Assembly (NCBI GenBank): GCA_946902985.2
Contig: OX336388.2
Span: forward strand, 1,218,586,609-1,218,650,608
Length of the DNA: 64,000 bases
Source of the DNA: Meconema thalassinum
Lineage: Eukaryota; Arthropoda; Insecta; Orthoptera; Tettigoniidae
Direction: 5' to 3'
Shown: piece after piece, positions 1 through 10,143 of the stretch
How positions within the stretch are numbered: position 1 is the stretch's first letter
Layout: the number at the start of each line of letters is the position of its first letter
Notes under the pieces: generated by a model
Seen by the model: only the letters and a program-made list of their open reading frames with translations
What the model was told of the DNA's origin: nothing
Database searches by the model: none
Translations under genes and position numbers: made by a program

Positions 1-1500
1 CCCCCAAGGTTGAAAAACATAGGTATCGGCCTCCTCGTGGGGCGTTATTTTATTTTGGTGTTTTAGTTTTGGTTTAATATGTAGTAGCACAGGTAAGTTC
101 CAGGAAGTGTGATATTGTATTTGTTATTTTCTGCCCATTTTTGGGGCCTTGTTTTTTCTTTCTGTGCAATTGCGTCGTGGAATTTCATACCTCGTGGGTA
201 TGGCGCAAATAGGTGGAGCTTCGGCCAAGTATGGATTGATGTCTCCCACTGTTTAATATCTAAATTGTTTAGCAATTTTTCTTCTTCGGAAGTAGTTTTC
301 ATGGTGGGAGATCTCTCTTGTTTTGGGCGAGGATTTTCCTTGTTGTGCAACCGTGTGCGTCTTTAGTTTGGGTTCCAAAATTATTCATTTATTTCCCTGT
401 GATCACGCTTCTTGGAATTTTCCTAACTGCAGCCATGTAGAGTTTTCTATTATTTTAGTTTTAAGGGGGCCCTGTTCCTGGTATTGCATCACCTTACGTC
501 CACGTGCTAGTTGTAGGTTATGTGACGCTTTGCTTTAGTTGTTCTCCTTTACGCCCCTGTGCGTTTCATTTTTGAATTTCCAATTTTGGCTTGTTTTTCT
601 GTTTAACCTATGAGATTGGTTCAAATCCCAAATTTTGGGAGCGGCGCACTATGGTGCAATCAGGCCTTGATTTACCGTTAGCTTCCGCCATTTTTAAGAG
701 TAGAGTCGAGTTCGCGTCGGGTCCTTGGCGGTCGTGTGATACCTTCCGCTCCGCTTTTCTGGAGCCTGTAATTAGTAATGTAGCTTTTCATTTGAATTCT
801 CTTTTATTTACTTTTCCGTTGATTCCCTGGTATGTTCGTGCGTGTTAGTTGATCCTAATTTTCTTTTACGTGTGTAACTTGTAATTTGTCCTCTGATTTG
901 TGTGCGCGTATTCCCAGTTCGATTCTCCTGTCATTTCATATTTGCTAGGGATAGCTTCCCCTTGTGTTTTAATTAATTGTAAGATGTTACCCTATGTGTA
1001 CCTGTTCTTTATTAATTCTGTTGAGGTCCTAAAAGCATGTTAAGTGGTGTGTCGTGCCACGTGACGTCAACGACGTTTATCATCCTCTCAAGTAGCAATT
1101 TCTCATGAAACTCGAGCTTGTAACCAAATATTGTTCCTATTTTATATATTTTGATACTTTATAATACAGACCCCTTTTATATTTTGATTACGACTTCATT
1201 TCGTCTTTAACGTCCCATCCCCACCCTCAAGACAGCTGCGGTGGAATGAATCCTCACCAGGAAAGTCTTCCACTTTTCAAGCTTGTGGATAAAACGACGT
1301 ATTTTCTTCTCTTGTCCATCTGAGGGTGTCACCCGAATACGTCGTCAACACCGGCCGCCGAGGGAAAACCATCAAGTCCCGTAAAGGATGTCTTAGGGCC
1401 GCCGTTGGTATGTTTCCTTCAGGTTGGCAGGCCCTCTAGGGAGTCTGTCGAGCTGAGAGAGATAGTGTAGTTCGTAGGAATGGTAGGGGGTAACAATATT
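1..1500. other. Unassigned T/G-rich sequence, no gene recognised
   Basis: No reading frame here resembles a known protein. A minus-strand frame at 63-350 (95 codons, charged, with a start) overlaps plus-strand frames and cannot be assigned. The G/T-rich composition and a loose likeness of the first 60 bases to the gypsy LTR at 42461 (both have a GGGCGTTAT motif) leave open that it is the end of another LTR element cut off by the window edge. A TGACGTCA palindrome near 1060 is probably chance. Confidence 0.3.
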
Positions 1501-1690
1501 CTGCCAGAAACTGGACGACAGCCATGTGGAAACCATTCGGAAGATTCGGTGATGATGCTATGGGCATCTTACAGATTAAGGAATGGTACAACTGGTTTAA
1601 AGATGGCCGCACATCGGTGGAGCGCCTGTCACCTTGCGGTCGGCCAACAACACGCCGAAATGACCAGGTCATTGCCAAAGTTAATCTACT
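1500..1690 (+). pseudogene. mariner-family transposase fragment (N-terminal helix-turn-helix)
   Basis: The translation around 1570-1690 contains IKEWYNWFKDGRTSVE, then CGRPTTRRNDQVIAKVN. This is the signature of the N-terminal helix-turn-helix of Mos1-like mariner transposases, the part that binds the terminal repeats. The DDD catalytic region is absent: the frame runs straight into unrelated reverse-transcriptase sequence at about 1690. It is therefore a short dead fragment. No terminal inverted repeat was found on its left. Family assignment rests on motif memory, supported by the order of two separate motifs. Confidence 0.7.
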
Positions 1691-1866
1691 TTGTGCCAAT
1701 TTTGACGTATGGTTCAGAAACATGGGTGATGAAGGAAAGGGACAAGAGTAAAATACGAGCAGTGGAAATGAAGTTCCAGAGGAGTAGGGTAGGAGAAACA
1801 AGAATGGACAGAGTAAGGGATGAGAAAGTCAGAGAGATGGTAAGTGAGGAACCATTGCAAAATAGG
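1690..1866 (+). pseudogene. non-LTR retrotransposon RT, C-terminal scrap (sense)
   Basis: The plus-strand frame reads PILTYGSETWVMKERDKSKI followed by a basic segment with RMDRVRDEKVRE. The TYGSETW motif marks the region just after the palm/thumb of RTE/Jockey-type reverse transcriptases, where the polymerase gives way to the C-terminal tail. It lies tail-to-tail with a minus-strand RT fragment of the same type starting at about 1872. The minus fragment stops at the residue (IIYKTYF) that in intact proteins directly precedes this motif, so the two look like parts of one element brought into opposite orientation. Confidence 0.75.
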
Positions 1867-1871
1867 TCTTG

Positions 1872-2264
1872 TAGATGATTCCTTTACATTTTTGTGGTAC
1901 ATCTTTATTCCATATCATCCCCCTAACACTCTTGAAAAATCCATCTGCGCACCTTCCCTTTTCATGTATTTCCATCCTATTGCTTCCCTTTTCTTCAATT
2001 ATGCTTCCCAAGTACTTGTAGCATTCTACTTTCTGCAACTGCTATCCTCCAAGTGTTATGCCCATATCCAGTCTGTTCTTCCTCCTCATTGTGATGACCA
2101 CTTCACTCTTTTGTGCTAAGAACTTCATCCCATATGATAACACTACCTTCTCCTACTCATCCAATTGCTCTTGTACTTCTTCCTCATCCTCTCCCCGTAC
2201 CAGAAGGTCATCAGCAAACAACATTGCATTCATTTTCCTTTCCCCAAAATATTTATTCTTCCAT
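1872..2264 (-). pseudogene. RTE-like reverse transcriptase, 3' portion (FADD box)
   Basis: On the minus strand, 2264 to 1872 encodes MLFADDLLVRGEDEEE (the FADD form of the catalytic YxDD box), then a thumb segment with VECYKYLGSIIEEKG and KCKGIIYKTYF. In-frame stops replace two expected tryptophan/glycine-type positions, so it is dead. The upstream part of the same RT lies at 6190-6446. Both break at an AAATATTTT motif, present at 2256-2264 and again near 6190, which is the target duplication of the element inserted between them. Confidence 0.8.
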
Positions 2265-2359
2265 AAACCATCATACAAGATTGAGACCACAAACATAGTC
2301 AACATAGCCAACAAAGAAATAGGGTTAAATCGGCAACATAATTAGGTATAACATTAGAT

Positions 2360-5300
2360 CAGGGGCGGTTCGACCTTGTACATCTAAGGGGGGTGAGAAT
2401 TTGAAAAATGCCGACAGACTGTTTAACATTGCCGACTAAGCGCTTAAAAACTGAGCAACGGGTTGGAGGGGGGGGGAGGGGGCAGGTGGCAGTGGCGGCA
2501 AACGATACACAAGTCTTAATTAACGGCTTTCATTTACATTTATTTTATTAGTTCCAGAATTTTGAATCGCAGGAAAATTTTATAAATGAACAAAATAAGT
2601 GTTTAAATATTACAGGAATAAAAACAAATTTGGTTATTCTTTCTAAATCCCTACTCTACGATGTTTTAACAAGGACCACTTCTCCACTATCTCCATAATT
2701 TCAATGTAGTCGACCTCAACTTTTTGAAAACAACATCATGAGGGAGTCTAAGTGGTTGTCACCCATCGATGTCCGCAAATGATTGAAAATGAGTTTTAAC
2801 TTGCTAGAGGACCGTTCGGAAGATGCTGAAGACACTGCGGATGTTAAAATCAGTCGAACTACTTGATAACCACACGGGATAATCCCCTTTCATTTAACGA
2901 CAACTTTTGCGATTTCTTTAAAAGATGAGCACTGTTTACTGGCATCAAGCAGGATTTCAAGCTCAGCCAGCACAAGCTCGTCTAATTGAGCCTGCTGTCG
3001 TTTCAGCGTGCGCGTCATACTTCTTTGCAAGTCGCCGGGTCCTGTGGTGCTTTAAGAAGTCTTCCTCCGCATTTACTTGCAAACTTTTCGCAAATGACGA
3101 TGCACTCTTTATTAAAGCGATCATCTTGCTGTCGTCGTTGATATCTTCAAAAGACTTCAAAGCGCTCTGAATCAGCTACATCGCTTCTACTACATTCAGC
3201 TCTTCCGCTTCTAAAAGCTCGGTTACGTTCTTAATTTCAAACATGATGTTTTTGGTAAAGTACATGCCGCAGATAAAATCAAAGTCTAGCAGCTTTTTGT
3301 GCAAGCCTGACGCAAAAGTTCGGGTTTTACTGTCAAATTCAGAATAGAATGAGGTTTTCATTGTTTCCAATGCTGTGACTATCGCTTCATAAGACGTAGA
3401 AACAGCTCTCACCGATTCGGCGCGTGCAGTCCACCTTGTTTTTGATAAATTCTAAAGTTGAAGTGATTTTTCAATTTTATCCATCTCTTTCTGCAAGCTT
3501 AAATGTCGTTTCGTGCTACCCGAAAGAAAAAAAACGTACAATGCTTCAAGAGTGTCAAAAAACTCTCGGATAAGCACGCTAGCGTTACAAGCTGTCTCTA
3601 CGAAAATGTTTAACCTGTGAGCTGGCATGGAACGTACGGAATATCTATTTTGCACTTCACTGATAGCTTTTTTGAGTGCCGTTGTAGGCCTATATGCCAG
3701 ACTTGTTACTAGCAAAGTCGTAGGATTGAAACGCTAATTTATCGAGTGGAAGTAAAAGTTCTTCTGAATTTGAAATTAAAAATATTTTTACGGCCAACTC
3801 CTCTCCAGTCTTTTTTGTTTGTTAAAACAGCGTCTATTTTTAAAAGACGCCCCACAGGAACGAGCTCTTCATCTTTTTCGACGACGTATCGGATATTCAA
3901 CCTAGGCGGTCATTATGTGACATATCGGGAGTAGTATCTGCCATAACGGAGAACATACCAGCGTTCTTGATATATTCTGCAATTATTTCACGAGTTTTCT
4001 CTCCAAGTAGATGGATGAATTCATTTTGAGAGTCCTTGCTCATATACTTAACGTTATGCTTCCGCGTATTCACTTCTTCCAACCACCTATTCATGACCGG
4101 ACTATGCCGTGAAATTAACTTCACAACTTGCGTGAAGTTTCCATTATCTTGAGTGATTCCATCCTCGTGACCTTGGAAAGCCAAACCTTGTCGACAAAGC
4201 GTTCTTGCTGTGTCAATAAGTAGATGGATTACATTTTTTTGGAACTCATTTTCTTGTTCCTCCTCAATTCTGATCGTCCGTAAAAGTTTATCTAGGAGAA
4301 CGTCTTCGTGGCCTTTTCCATTGACAAAGTGGCACAAATCTGCCATCGCTGCTTGATAAGCTTCTGAAGAGAAGTGTTCTTGTAATTTACCCTTTTTCTT
4401 CTTTCCGCTACTTTTCCATTTGTGCAACTGACGTACTCCAGCGTGCGATCATTCTTCACTTTTTTCTTGTTAACACCATTAAACATAAACATGGCTGAAA
4501 ATATGCAAGGATTTAGTGTATTATTACTTACGTTTGATGGGTACGCGATGCTCCGTGAAAATGTACCGTGTCGGCGAAAACTCACGTCCCACTGCCACTG
4601 TAGTTGCACCTAGTTATCACTGTAAAAGTTGCTGGTTCAGGAACGACTACTTTTTCTCATTCTCGATGACAAATGCACTGACCTTAGTGAGCACCCCACC
4701 CCTTGGAGAACCTTGGAACCATTAACCTGTCAATTTTGTCACAATAGCGCGTATATCTGAGGACGCGCCGAGACAAGCGGTAGCAGGTCATAAGTTATGA
4801 TTCATAACATTCCTCCGACAACATCTCAATGAGTTAGCTTGACCTGAAGCTATCAATGAGCTCACCGACACCTTTTGTCTAGCCACATGGGTCAGATGCT
4901 GGGCTCGCTTCGCTGTGAAGCTGAGTCGTTCTGCATAATGAAGCAGGATGTTACACCCACCCAGGACCGTGCCAATGAGTTCATCCCTTGTCCTTGGTCC
5001 CATATTGCTCATCTGTCATTCTTTCTTCAGTTTCCATACAAAGAAACGAAATGGCAAGTGGCATCCGGTGCACCGTGGACTGGAAGTGAAACTTTTAAAA
5101 TGGTTATTTTGCCGACTCTTCCCCTTGCCGCACTGGGCTATTGCCTGGCTGTACGAAATTATTGCAGCGTCCGTTTGTGCCGACTGTCGGTAAAAATGCC
5201 GACTGTCTGTATAATAAATATTTTTAAGAAAATCAGACCAAATCATATATGGCCATGCCTCGTTTTGCTTTTTTTAAATGCTGTTTTGGGAAATGTTACG

Positions 5301-5407
5301 ACTTCTTCAGGATTTGCCTGCCGACTAATGTCGTATTTGCCGACTGAGAAAATACCTGAGGGGGTGAGACCCCCCCCCCAACCCCCCCCACACTCGAACC
5401 GCCCCTG
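2360..5407 (-). mobile_element. hAT DNA transposon, decayed
   Basis: Terminal inverted repeats CAGGGGCGGTTCGA and TCGAACCGCCCCTG bound the element. It is flanked by an 8-bp duplication with one mismatch, CATTAGAT (2352-2359) and CATTAAAT (5408-5415). The 8-bp duplication and CAGGGGCGG terminus are diagnostic of the hAT superfamily. Runs of G and C lie just inside both ends. The transposase is on the minus strand. Removing the element restores LINE coding sequence. Confidence 0.93.
2690..4609 (-). pseudogene. hAT transposase (ZMYM1-like, DUF4371 type), degenerate
   Basis: Cut-and-paste transposase relic. The longest piece, 4427-3897, carries the DUF4371-type core: a Lys-rich start, then FSSEAYQAAMADLCHFVNGK, CRQGLAFQGHEDG and FSVMADTTPDMSHNDR, where ADTTPD is the catalytic-region motif of ZMYM1-like hAT transposases. 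Further pieces at 3715-3452, 3412-3176 and 3160-2963 continue in shifted frames. A dimerisation-domain relic with ASSERSSSKLKLIFNHLR lies near 2855-2750. An upstream piece (4609-4292) should contain the TTF/BED-type finger, but it is unclear. Several frameshifts make it inactive. It differs in sequence from the hAT at 59741-63970. Confidence 0.82.
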
Positions 5408-6189
5408 CATTAAATAGTACACTAACCTGGGAAAATCACGTAGAAAATGTAAAACATAAAATCAGCCTTATAATTGGTATTATTTTCAGATTAAGATATA
5501 GCTGTCTTACTAGCCAACAATTGAAAAATATATACTTTGCTCTGATACATGAATTTCATATAGGGGTATTGTAATAAGGAGCTGATAAAAGAACTTGAGA
5601 TACTCCAGAAGCGTGCTATAAAATCTATCTTTGGATTTCCTTGTCTCACACCCTCAAACGAATTATACTCAAGAACTAAAATTATGCCACTGCAAAAACA
5701 AATAGCTATGTCAGCAACAGTATTTGTATACAAATTAGAAAACAAATTGATACACACACACACACATCCATTTTACCCATGCAAATGACATTCATCATTA
5801 TGCAACAAGAGGAGTAAATCGAATATTCACCAGCCATTCCCAATCCATTAAATTTGGTACTAAAGGAATTATGTCCTCTATAATAAAGGAATACAACTCG
5901 CTACCATTAGGCATAAGGGAAAGTTTCTCTATAAAAACATTTAAGAGGAAAACAAAAGACTTCCTATTAAGGAATGAATAGCCCATATCCAATAGCCTTA
6001 AGCAATGCAATGTATCATACCGAATCATCTCTGTCAAGTTAGTCACTAGCAATCTAATATAAGTTACTATTAAACTAAACAATATAATGTTACAAAAATT
6101 GTATATATGCCATGCTGTAATTATGTTACTTGATTGTCCCTAACACGAGCTCAGGCTCATTGGGACCTATGTAAATAAATTAATAAATA

Positions 6190-6446
6190 AAAAATATTTA
6201 CCACTTTTCGTATGATTTCATCCATCACCACTATAAATAACAGGGGCGAGAGGGCACTTCCTTGTTTCAGACCACTCTTTAGTTGAAACCATTCCGTTCT
6301 CTCCCTTCCCACCTTTACACAGCTTTTGCTTCCCTCGTACATTGCTTTCATTCTTGCCACTGTCTCCTTGTTTCCTGCTTTTGCTCTCATTGCTTCCCAT
6401 ACCTTGTTTCTATTAATACTATCGTATGCTTTCTCAATATCCATTA
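6190..6446 (-). pseudogene. RTE-like reverse transcriptase, 5' portion
   Basis: The minus strand encodes MDIEKAYDSINRNKVWEAMR, the D-x-x-x-A-[YF]-D catalytic motif A of non-LTR reverse transcriptases, followed by GLKQGSALSPLLFIVVMDEI, motif B (QGxxLSPLLF). It joins the FADD-box part at 1872-2264 across the inserted LINE and hAT. Upstream endonuclease sequence is missing beyond about 6446. Confidence 0.85.
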
Positions 6447-6752
6447 ACTGAGCTGATGAAATATGTAAGCTCTCCTGTCTGACACAATTCTACCCTCTAT
6501 TCTGAATTATATACAGTATAGAGTCGATAATCCAGATTCAATTCCGGTGAAAATAGAAGTTGAAGTGAATACATACACACATATCTGTCCAATAAAAGCT
6601 TTGATGCGACAAGCTGGGCGGGATCGTCTTTCCGCTACAAATCAAAGACTTGGCCGCAAGAAAGCGAACCACTACTGCAGTTCAAAAATCAATAACATAT
6701 TTTTTAAGAGCTCCGACAATGTATAAACTGTACAGTATTCTGTAAATATGTA
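6447..6752. other. Unassigned spacer
   Basis: About 300 bases without a recognisable gene. A short plus-strand frame near 6600-6690 (RQAGRDRLSATNQRLGRKKA) looks protein-like, but I cannot name it. Confidence 0.3.
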
Positions 6753-7148
6753 CAGTGTGTCCGTAAAGCCATGGCGCAGTTATGAACGCTTGTTGTGACT
6801 AACAGAAACGAAAGGTTGAAACTTGCGTTATAATGGACAGTATAGCAAAGAGTTTCTGTAATGCAACGGCACATGCGCAGGTGATGACGCAACACCACAA
6901 ACCACGTAGCAGCAGCGGATCAGGCCACGTCAGTCCAGATGTGGATGGTGCAGAGGAAAGTTCAGTGTGTTGCTAAATTCGAATCCGTGACCAAAATTCA
7001 ACGTGAATATCATCGCGTTTACAACGAAGAGTCACCACATAGGAATAACATTAATCGGTGGGATAAGCAATTCACGGATATCGGCAGTTTGTTAGACAAT
7101 CCCCGTTCTGGTAGGCCATCGGTAAGTGACGAGTCTTTTAGACTCTGA
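6753..7148 (+). mobile_element. mariner-like element, 5' end only, with DUF4817-type HTH
   Basis: A TA followed by CAGTGTGTCCGTAAAGCC opens the unit at 6753, as expected for a Tc1/mariner-type inverted-repeat end. From 6939 the frame encodes an N-terminal helix-turn-helix protein with VAKFESVTKIQREYHRVYNE and LLDNPRSGRPSVSDESF, the DUF4817/HTH signature of insect mariner-like transposases. The frame stops at 7148 just after the GRPSVSDE hinge, so the catalytic domain is lost. No matching right end was found. Confidence 0.7.
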
Positions 7149-7309
7149 GAGTCGTACATTTTCCCCCATATTGATTAATTATGATTATAAAGCAAATAGC
7201 AATCAATTCCGCCCTGTCAATACTATTTATTGATGTGTAACTTCTTTCCGCTTGGTTGCTGGATAGTTTTGTGGGAGTGATTTTGAAAATTGGGGTCGGA
7301 AGTGGATTG

Positions 7310-7590
7310 GAATGATCGAGCTGGCAGTGGTGGATCAAACGGAAGTATGCACTGCCCGCTCGATCGATCAAACGGAAGTGTACTAGCTGGCAGTGGTGGA
7401 CAACGTAAGTATGCACTGCCCGCTCGATCGATCAAACGGAAGTGTACTAGCTGGCAGTGGTGGACAACGAAAGTATGCACTGCCCGATCGAATGGAAGTG
7501 TGCCCTAGCTGGCAGTGGTGGATGGAACGGAAGTATAAGACGCACTGCCAACTCGATCGATCGATCCAGCTGGCACTGGTAAGAGAAACA
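7310..7590. repeat. Tandem repeat, ~75-bp units (GATCGAGCTGGCAGTGGTGG)
   Basis: Four to five imperfect units carry the shared words AGCTGGCAGTGGTGG, AAACGGAAGTGTACTAGCTG and TGCACTGCCCGCTCGATCGA. Short inverted motifs (CGATCGATCG; CAGTGC/GCACTG) recur within each unit, giving self-complementary structure. Open frames across it on both strands are repeat artefacts. From 7590 to 7944 nothing is recognisable. Confidence 0.85.
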
Positions 7591-8177
7591 ATCAGCGCGC
7601 GGTGTCGAAAATTGATACCATGACTCACTCTCGGCCATGTGGAATGTATATGACATACTGAACGGAAAACGCTCATGCGAACTCTGGTGTCAAGTGATTT
7701 AAACAAATGACATGGTACATGTTCAAAGTCTTCGTATCAGTATTATTAAATGGCAAAATGCCTTAATATCAAACACTGTAGGTAGTCGGCATTGCATTGG
7801 CATAAGGCATTTTAAACTCAATGTCACCCGGGAACATTATCGAAACAAGCAAAATATAAATGAAACTTAATTCCGTAATGCAGTATTATTGGAACGTGGA
7901 AATAAGTCACCATCTTGTGCACAATATTTGCGTAGTTGAAATAGCCGTGGGGTTATTGCTTATGACTAGAGACGAGAATTATAGGCACTAAAAACAGTTA
8001 AAATAGGCAGGCATATAGGCTCTTAAAATAGGCAAAATAGACATGTAAATAGGCACTAACGTGTAAAATAGGCAACAAAATAGGCATGAAAAAATGTCTT
8101 GTAATTTAATAACATATTTAATTACTATAAAAATAATTAACAATAAGCAACTTAGAATTTAATAACATATGATTGTA

Positions 8178-8400
8178 TCTTATATATAAAAGTGAGTCTG
8201 TATGTATGTAAGTATGTATGTATGTATGTGGGTGGGTGGGTGGATTTGTTCCGTATATACCGTTCCACCAATCTCAACCAAATGTTGCATACACATAGTT
8301 TAGGACCCAGAAGGAACGGCTGGCTACATGGATTTTCGATAGCCTTTCTCATTCTTCTGATTTCGGCCTTTTTGCACTCAAGCAAAGGTTAATAAAAACA
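8178..8400 (+). repeat. Possible Helitron 5'-end-like fragment
   Basis: The segment starts TCTTATATATAAAAGTGAGT after an A. This resembles the TCTACTATATAAAGCTC 5' end of the Helitron at 10144, and a GTAT microsatellite follows. No CTAG-type 3' end with hairpin was found, so this is a tentative fragment nested in the hAT. Confidence 0.3.
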
Positions 8401-8504
8401 GAAAATAAACTGATGAAGTAATAGCAAGGCCGGCCATCTCCATAGCAACAGTAGCTCGAGACGGGACCACCAAGTTTACATCTATCTTGGTAAGAGGCCA
8501 TGCT

Positions 8505-8885
8505 ATACCCACTGCCAGCTAGATCGCATCCCTCCAAGCTGCTTTAAACTGCCTGTCCATTCAACACAAGATAGGTTACAGCACCAACACTGATCGCCGC
8601 TGCATTTTCACTCCCAGCTGGATCGCATCCCTCCTGGCTACTTTAAACTGCCTGTCCATTCGATACGAGATAGGTTACAGCACCAACGCACTGTGATCGC
8701 CGCGGCATTTTCACTGCCAGCTGGATCGCATCCCTCCAAGCTCCTTTAAACTGCCTGTCCATTCAACACAAGATAGGTTACAGCACCAACCCACTGTGAT
8801 CGCCGCGGCATTTTAACTGCCAGCTGGATCGCATCCCTCTTGGCTGCTTTTAACTGCCTGCCCATTCAACACTCAGACGCGTACA
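8505..8885. repeat. Tandem array of ~107-bp units
   Basis: About 3.7 copies of a unit beginning CCAGCTGGATCGCATCCCTC and containing AAACTGCCTGTCCATTC, GATAGGTTACAGCACCAAC and GATCGCCGCGGCATTTT. Copies differ by scattered substitutions and a 5-6 bp indel (CACTGTG). The array lies inside the non-autonomous hAT. Confidence 0.9.
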
Positions 8886-9769
8886 GGATATACTGTATAT
8901 TAATTCACAGTTAGGTTGCAGCGCCATCCTAACGCGGCTTTTGAAGGAGACGATACCTGAAACGAAGGGTTTTTAACTTTGGAGGCTTAATATCGAGGTT
9001 GAAAAAAACGCGAAAACATGGCACTAAGTTAGTTCTTTTGTTATTCAATCAGCATAAAGTTTATGATATTAATTCACACACATACTAACGGGTAAATTTT
9101 CAATATAAAGAAAAGCGAAATACAAAACGAAGGGTTGTTAAGTTTGGAGGCTTAATATCGAGATCCCAGGCGCTATTTCTGGTGACTTCCGAGAATTCCC
9201 ATTCTTGTTTGTGAGGTAAACATATATTGAGAAATGAGAATATAATTCTGTCGAGCACACCAGCTGCAATATAATGCACTTTAAAATACAGACAAAAGGC
9301 ATCAAATAGGCAATTATACTCCAAATAGGCACACACCCTTGAAATAGGCATTTATAGGCACAATAAAACCAATGAAATCTAGCCTAAAAGACCCTAAAAC
9401 GGATTTATATCTTGAAAGCCTACGCTTCTAAACACAGGAATAAAATAGGCAAATAGGCAAATTCCCATCTCTACTTATGACTGTGAATCTAGAGATCTTG
9501 GGTTCGAATCCTGGGCGGGGTAGATATTTTTGCTACCAGATTATCATTTTAAACTATATTTATCATATCAATATGACTCATTTTAACAGAATCCATATGA
9601 AATTACGCGTTGGTCTGTGAATCAAGAGGACCTGTTTATAAGGAATTTAAGGTTATGAGTGGTGTCGCGTCTATTAATCTAGTTGATCCATATCGTATTC
9701 TTTATTTAGGCTAGTGCTGGTGGAAGCTACAAATCATCTAATAAAATGAGTTCCGTATTATAAACTACA

Positions 9770-10103
9770 GAAGCCTCCGTGGCTTAGGCGGCAGCACACC
9801 GGCCTCTCACCGCTGGGTCCGTGGTTCAAATCCCGGTCACTCCATGTGAGATCTGTGCTGGACAGAACGGAGGCAGACAGGTTTTTCTCCGGGTACTCCG
9901 GTTTTCCCTGTCAAAATTTCATTCCAGCAACACTCTCCACTATCATTTCATTTCATCTGTCATTCATTTAATCATTGCCCCAGAGGAGTGCGTCAGGCCT
10001 CGGCAGCCGGCACAGTTCATATCCTCGCCGCTAGATGGGGGCTTCATTCATTCCATTCCTGACCCGGTCGGAGACTGGAAGCAGGCTGTGGATTTTCATT
10101 TTC
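9770..10103 (+). repeat. tRNA-derived SINE, full length
   Basis: A tRNA-like head with TGGCTTAGGCGGCAGC (A-box region) and GGTTCAAATCCCGGTC (B box) is followed by a body with GGTTTTTCTCCGGGTACTCC. The 13-bp duplication ATTATAAACTACA occurs at 9757-9769 and 10104-10116. It is not a functional tRNA gene, since no cloverleaf closes. Open frames across it are meaningless. Confidence 0.92.
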
Positions 10104-10143
10104 ATTATAAACTACAATATCTGTAAAACACTCCCTTTTACAA

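Larger units (their letters stand above)
2265..6189 (+). mobile_element. 5'-truncated CR1/Jockey-like LINE fragment, split by a hAT
   Basis: Plus-strand RT thumb and C-terminal sequence are readable on both sides of the hAT: LGITLNSTLTWENHVENV spans the empty site, and KNIYFALIHEFH and SIKFGTKGIMSSIIKEYNSL follow downstream to a stop at 5981. After a short 3' UTR comes an A-rich tail (AAATAAATTAATAAATAAA) ending near 6189. An AAAATATTT duplication at each edge fits target-primed insertion into the RTE-like RT. Frameshifts and stops around 5575 and 5600 show decay. The palm and endonuclease are absent because of 5' truncation. The exact clade is uncertain. Confidence 0.75.
7967..9473. mobile_element. 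Non-autonomous hAT with AAATAGGC subterminal repeats
   Basis: The inverted ends TAGAGACGAGAATTATAGGC (left) and, read inwards from the right, TAGAGATGGGAATTTGCC are flanked by a perfect 8-bp duplication CTTATGAC (7959-7966 and 9474-9481). Dense AAATAGGC/TTATAGGCA words cluster in the outer 150 bp at both ends, as expected of transposase-binding subterminal repeats. No transposase is encoded. The interior has a (GTAT)n/(GGGT)n microsatellite (8205-8255) and a 107-bp tandem array (8505-8885). Confidence 0.9.
7943..9520 (+). repeat. tRNA-derived SINE split by a hAT
   Basis: Joining 7943-7966 to 9482 onward reads as a tRNA-like head: TAGCCGTGGGGTTATTGCTT (A-box-like), then GGGTTCGAATCC (B box) at about 9500. 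The hAT at 7967-9473 lies between the two RNA polymerase III promoter boxes. The SINE's 3' end is not clear. 9520-9757 holds nothing else recognisable. Confidence 0.6.

Noticed and set aside
4875..5417. 180-codon plus-strand frame at the hAT right end
   Set aside because: Runs through the TIR and its C-run; no homology-like motif, and the transposase is on the other strand.
6449..6475. CTGATGA as a third hammerhead
   Set aside because: No GAAA core and no pairing stems at suitable distance.
9780..9845. tRNA gene
   Set aside because: A and B boxes belong to a SINE with body, tail and TSD; no closed cloverleaf. The same applies to the other SINE heads (12690, 26685, 31200, 33945, 49310).
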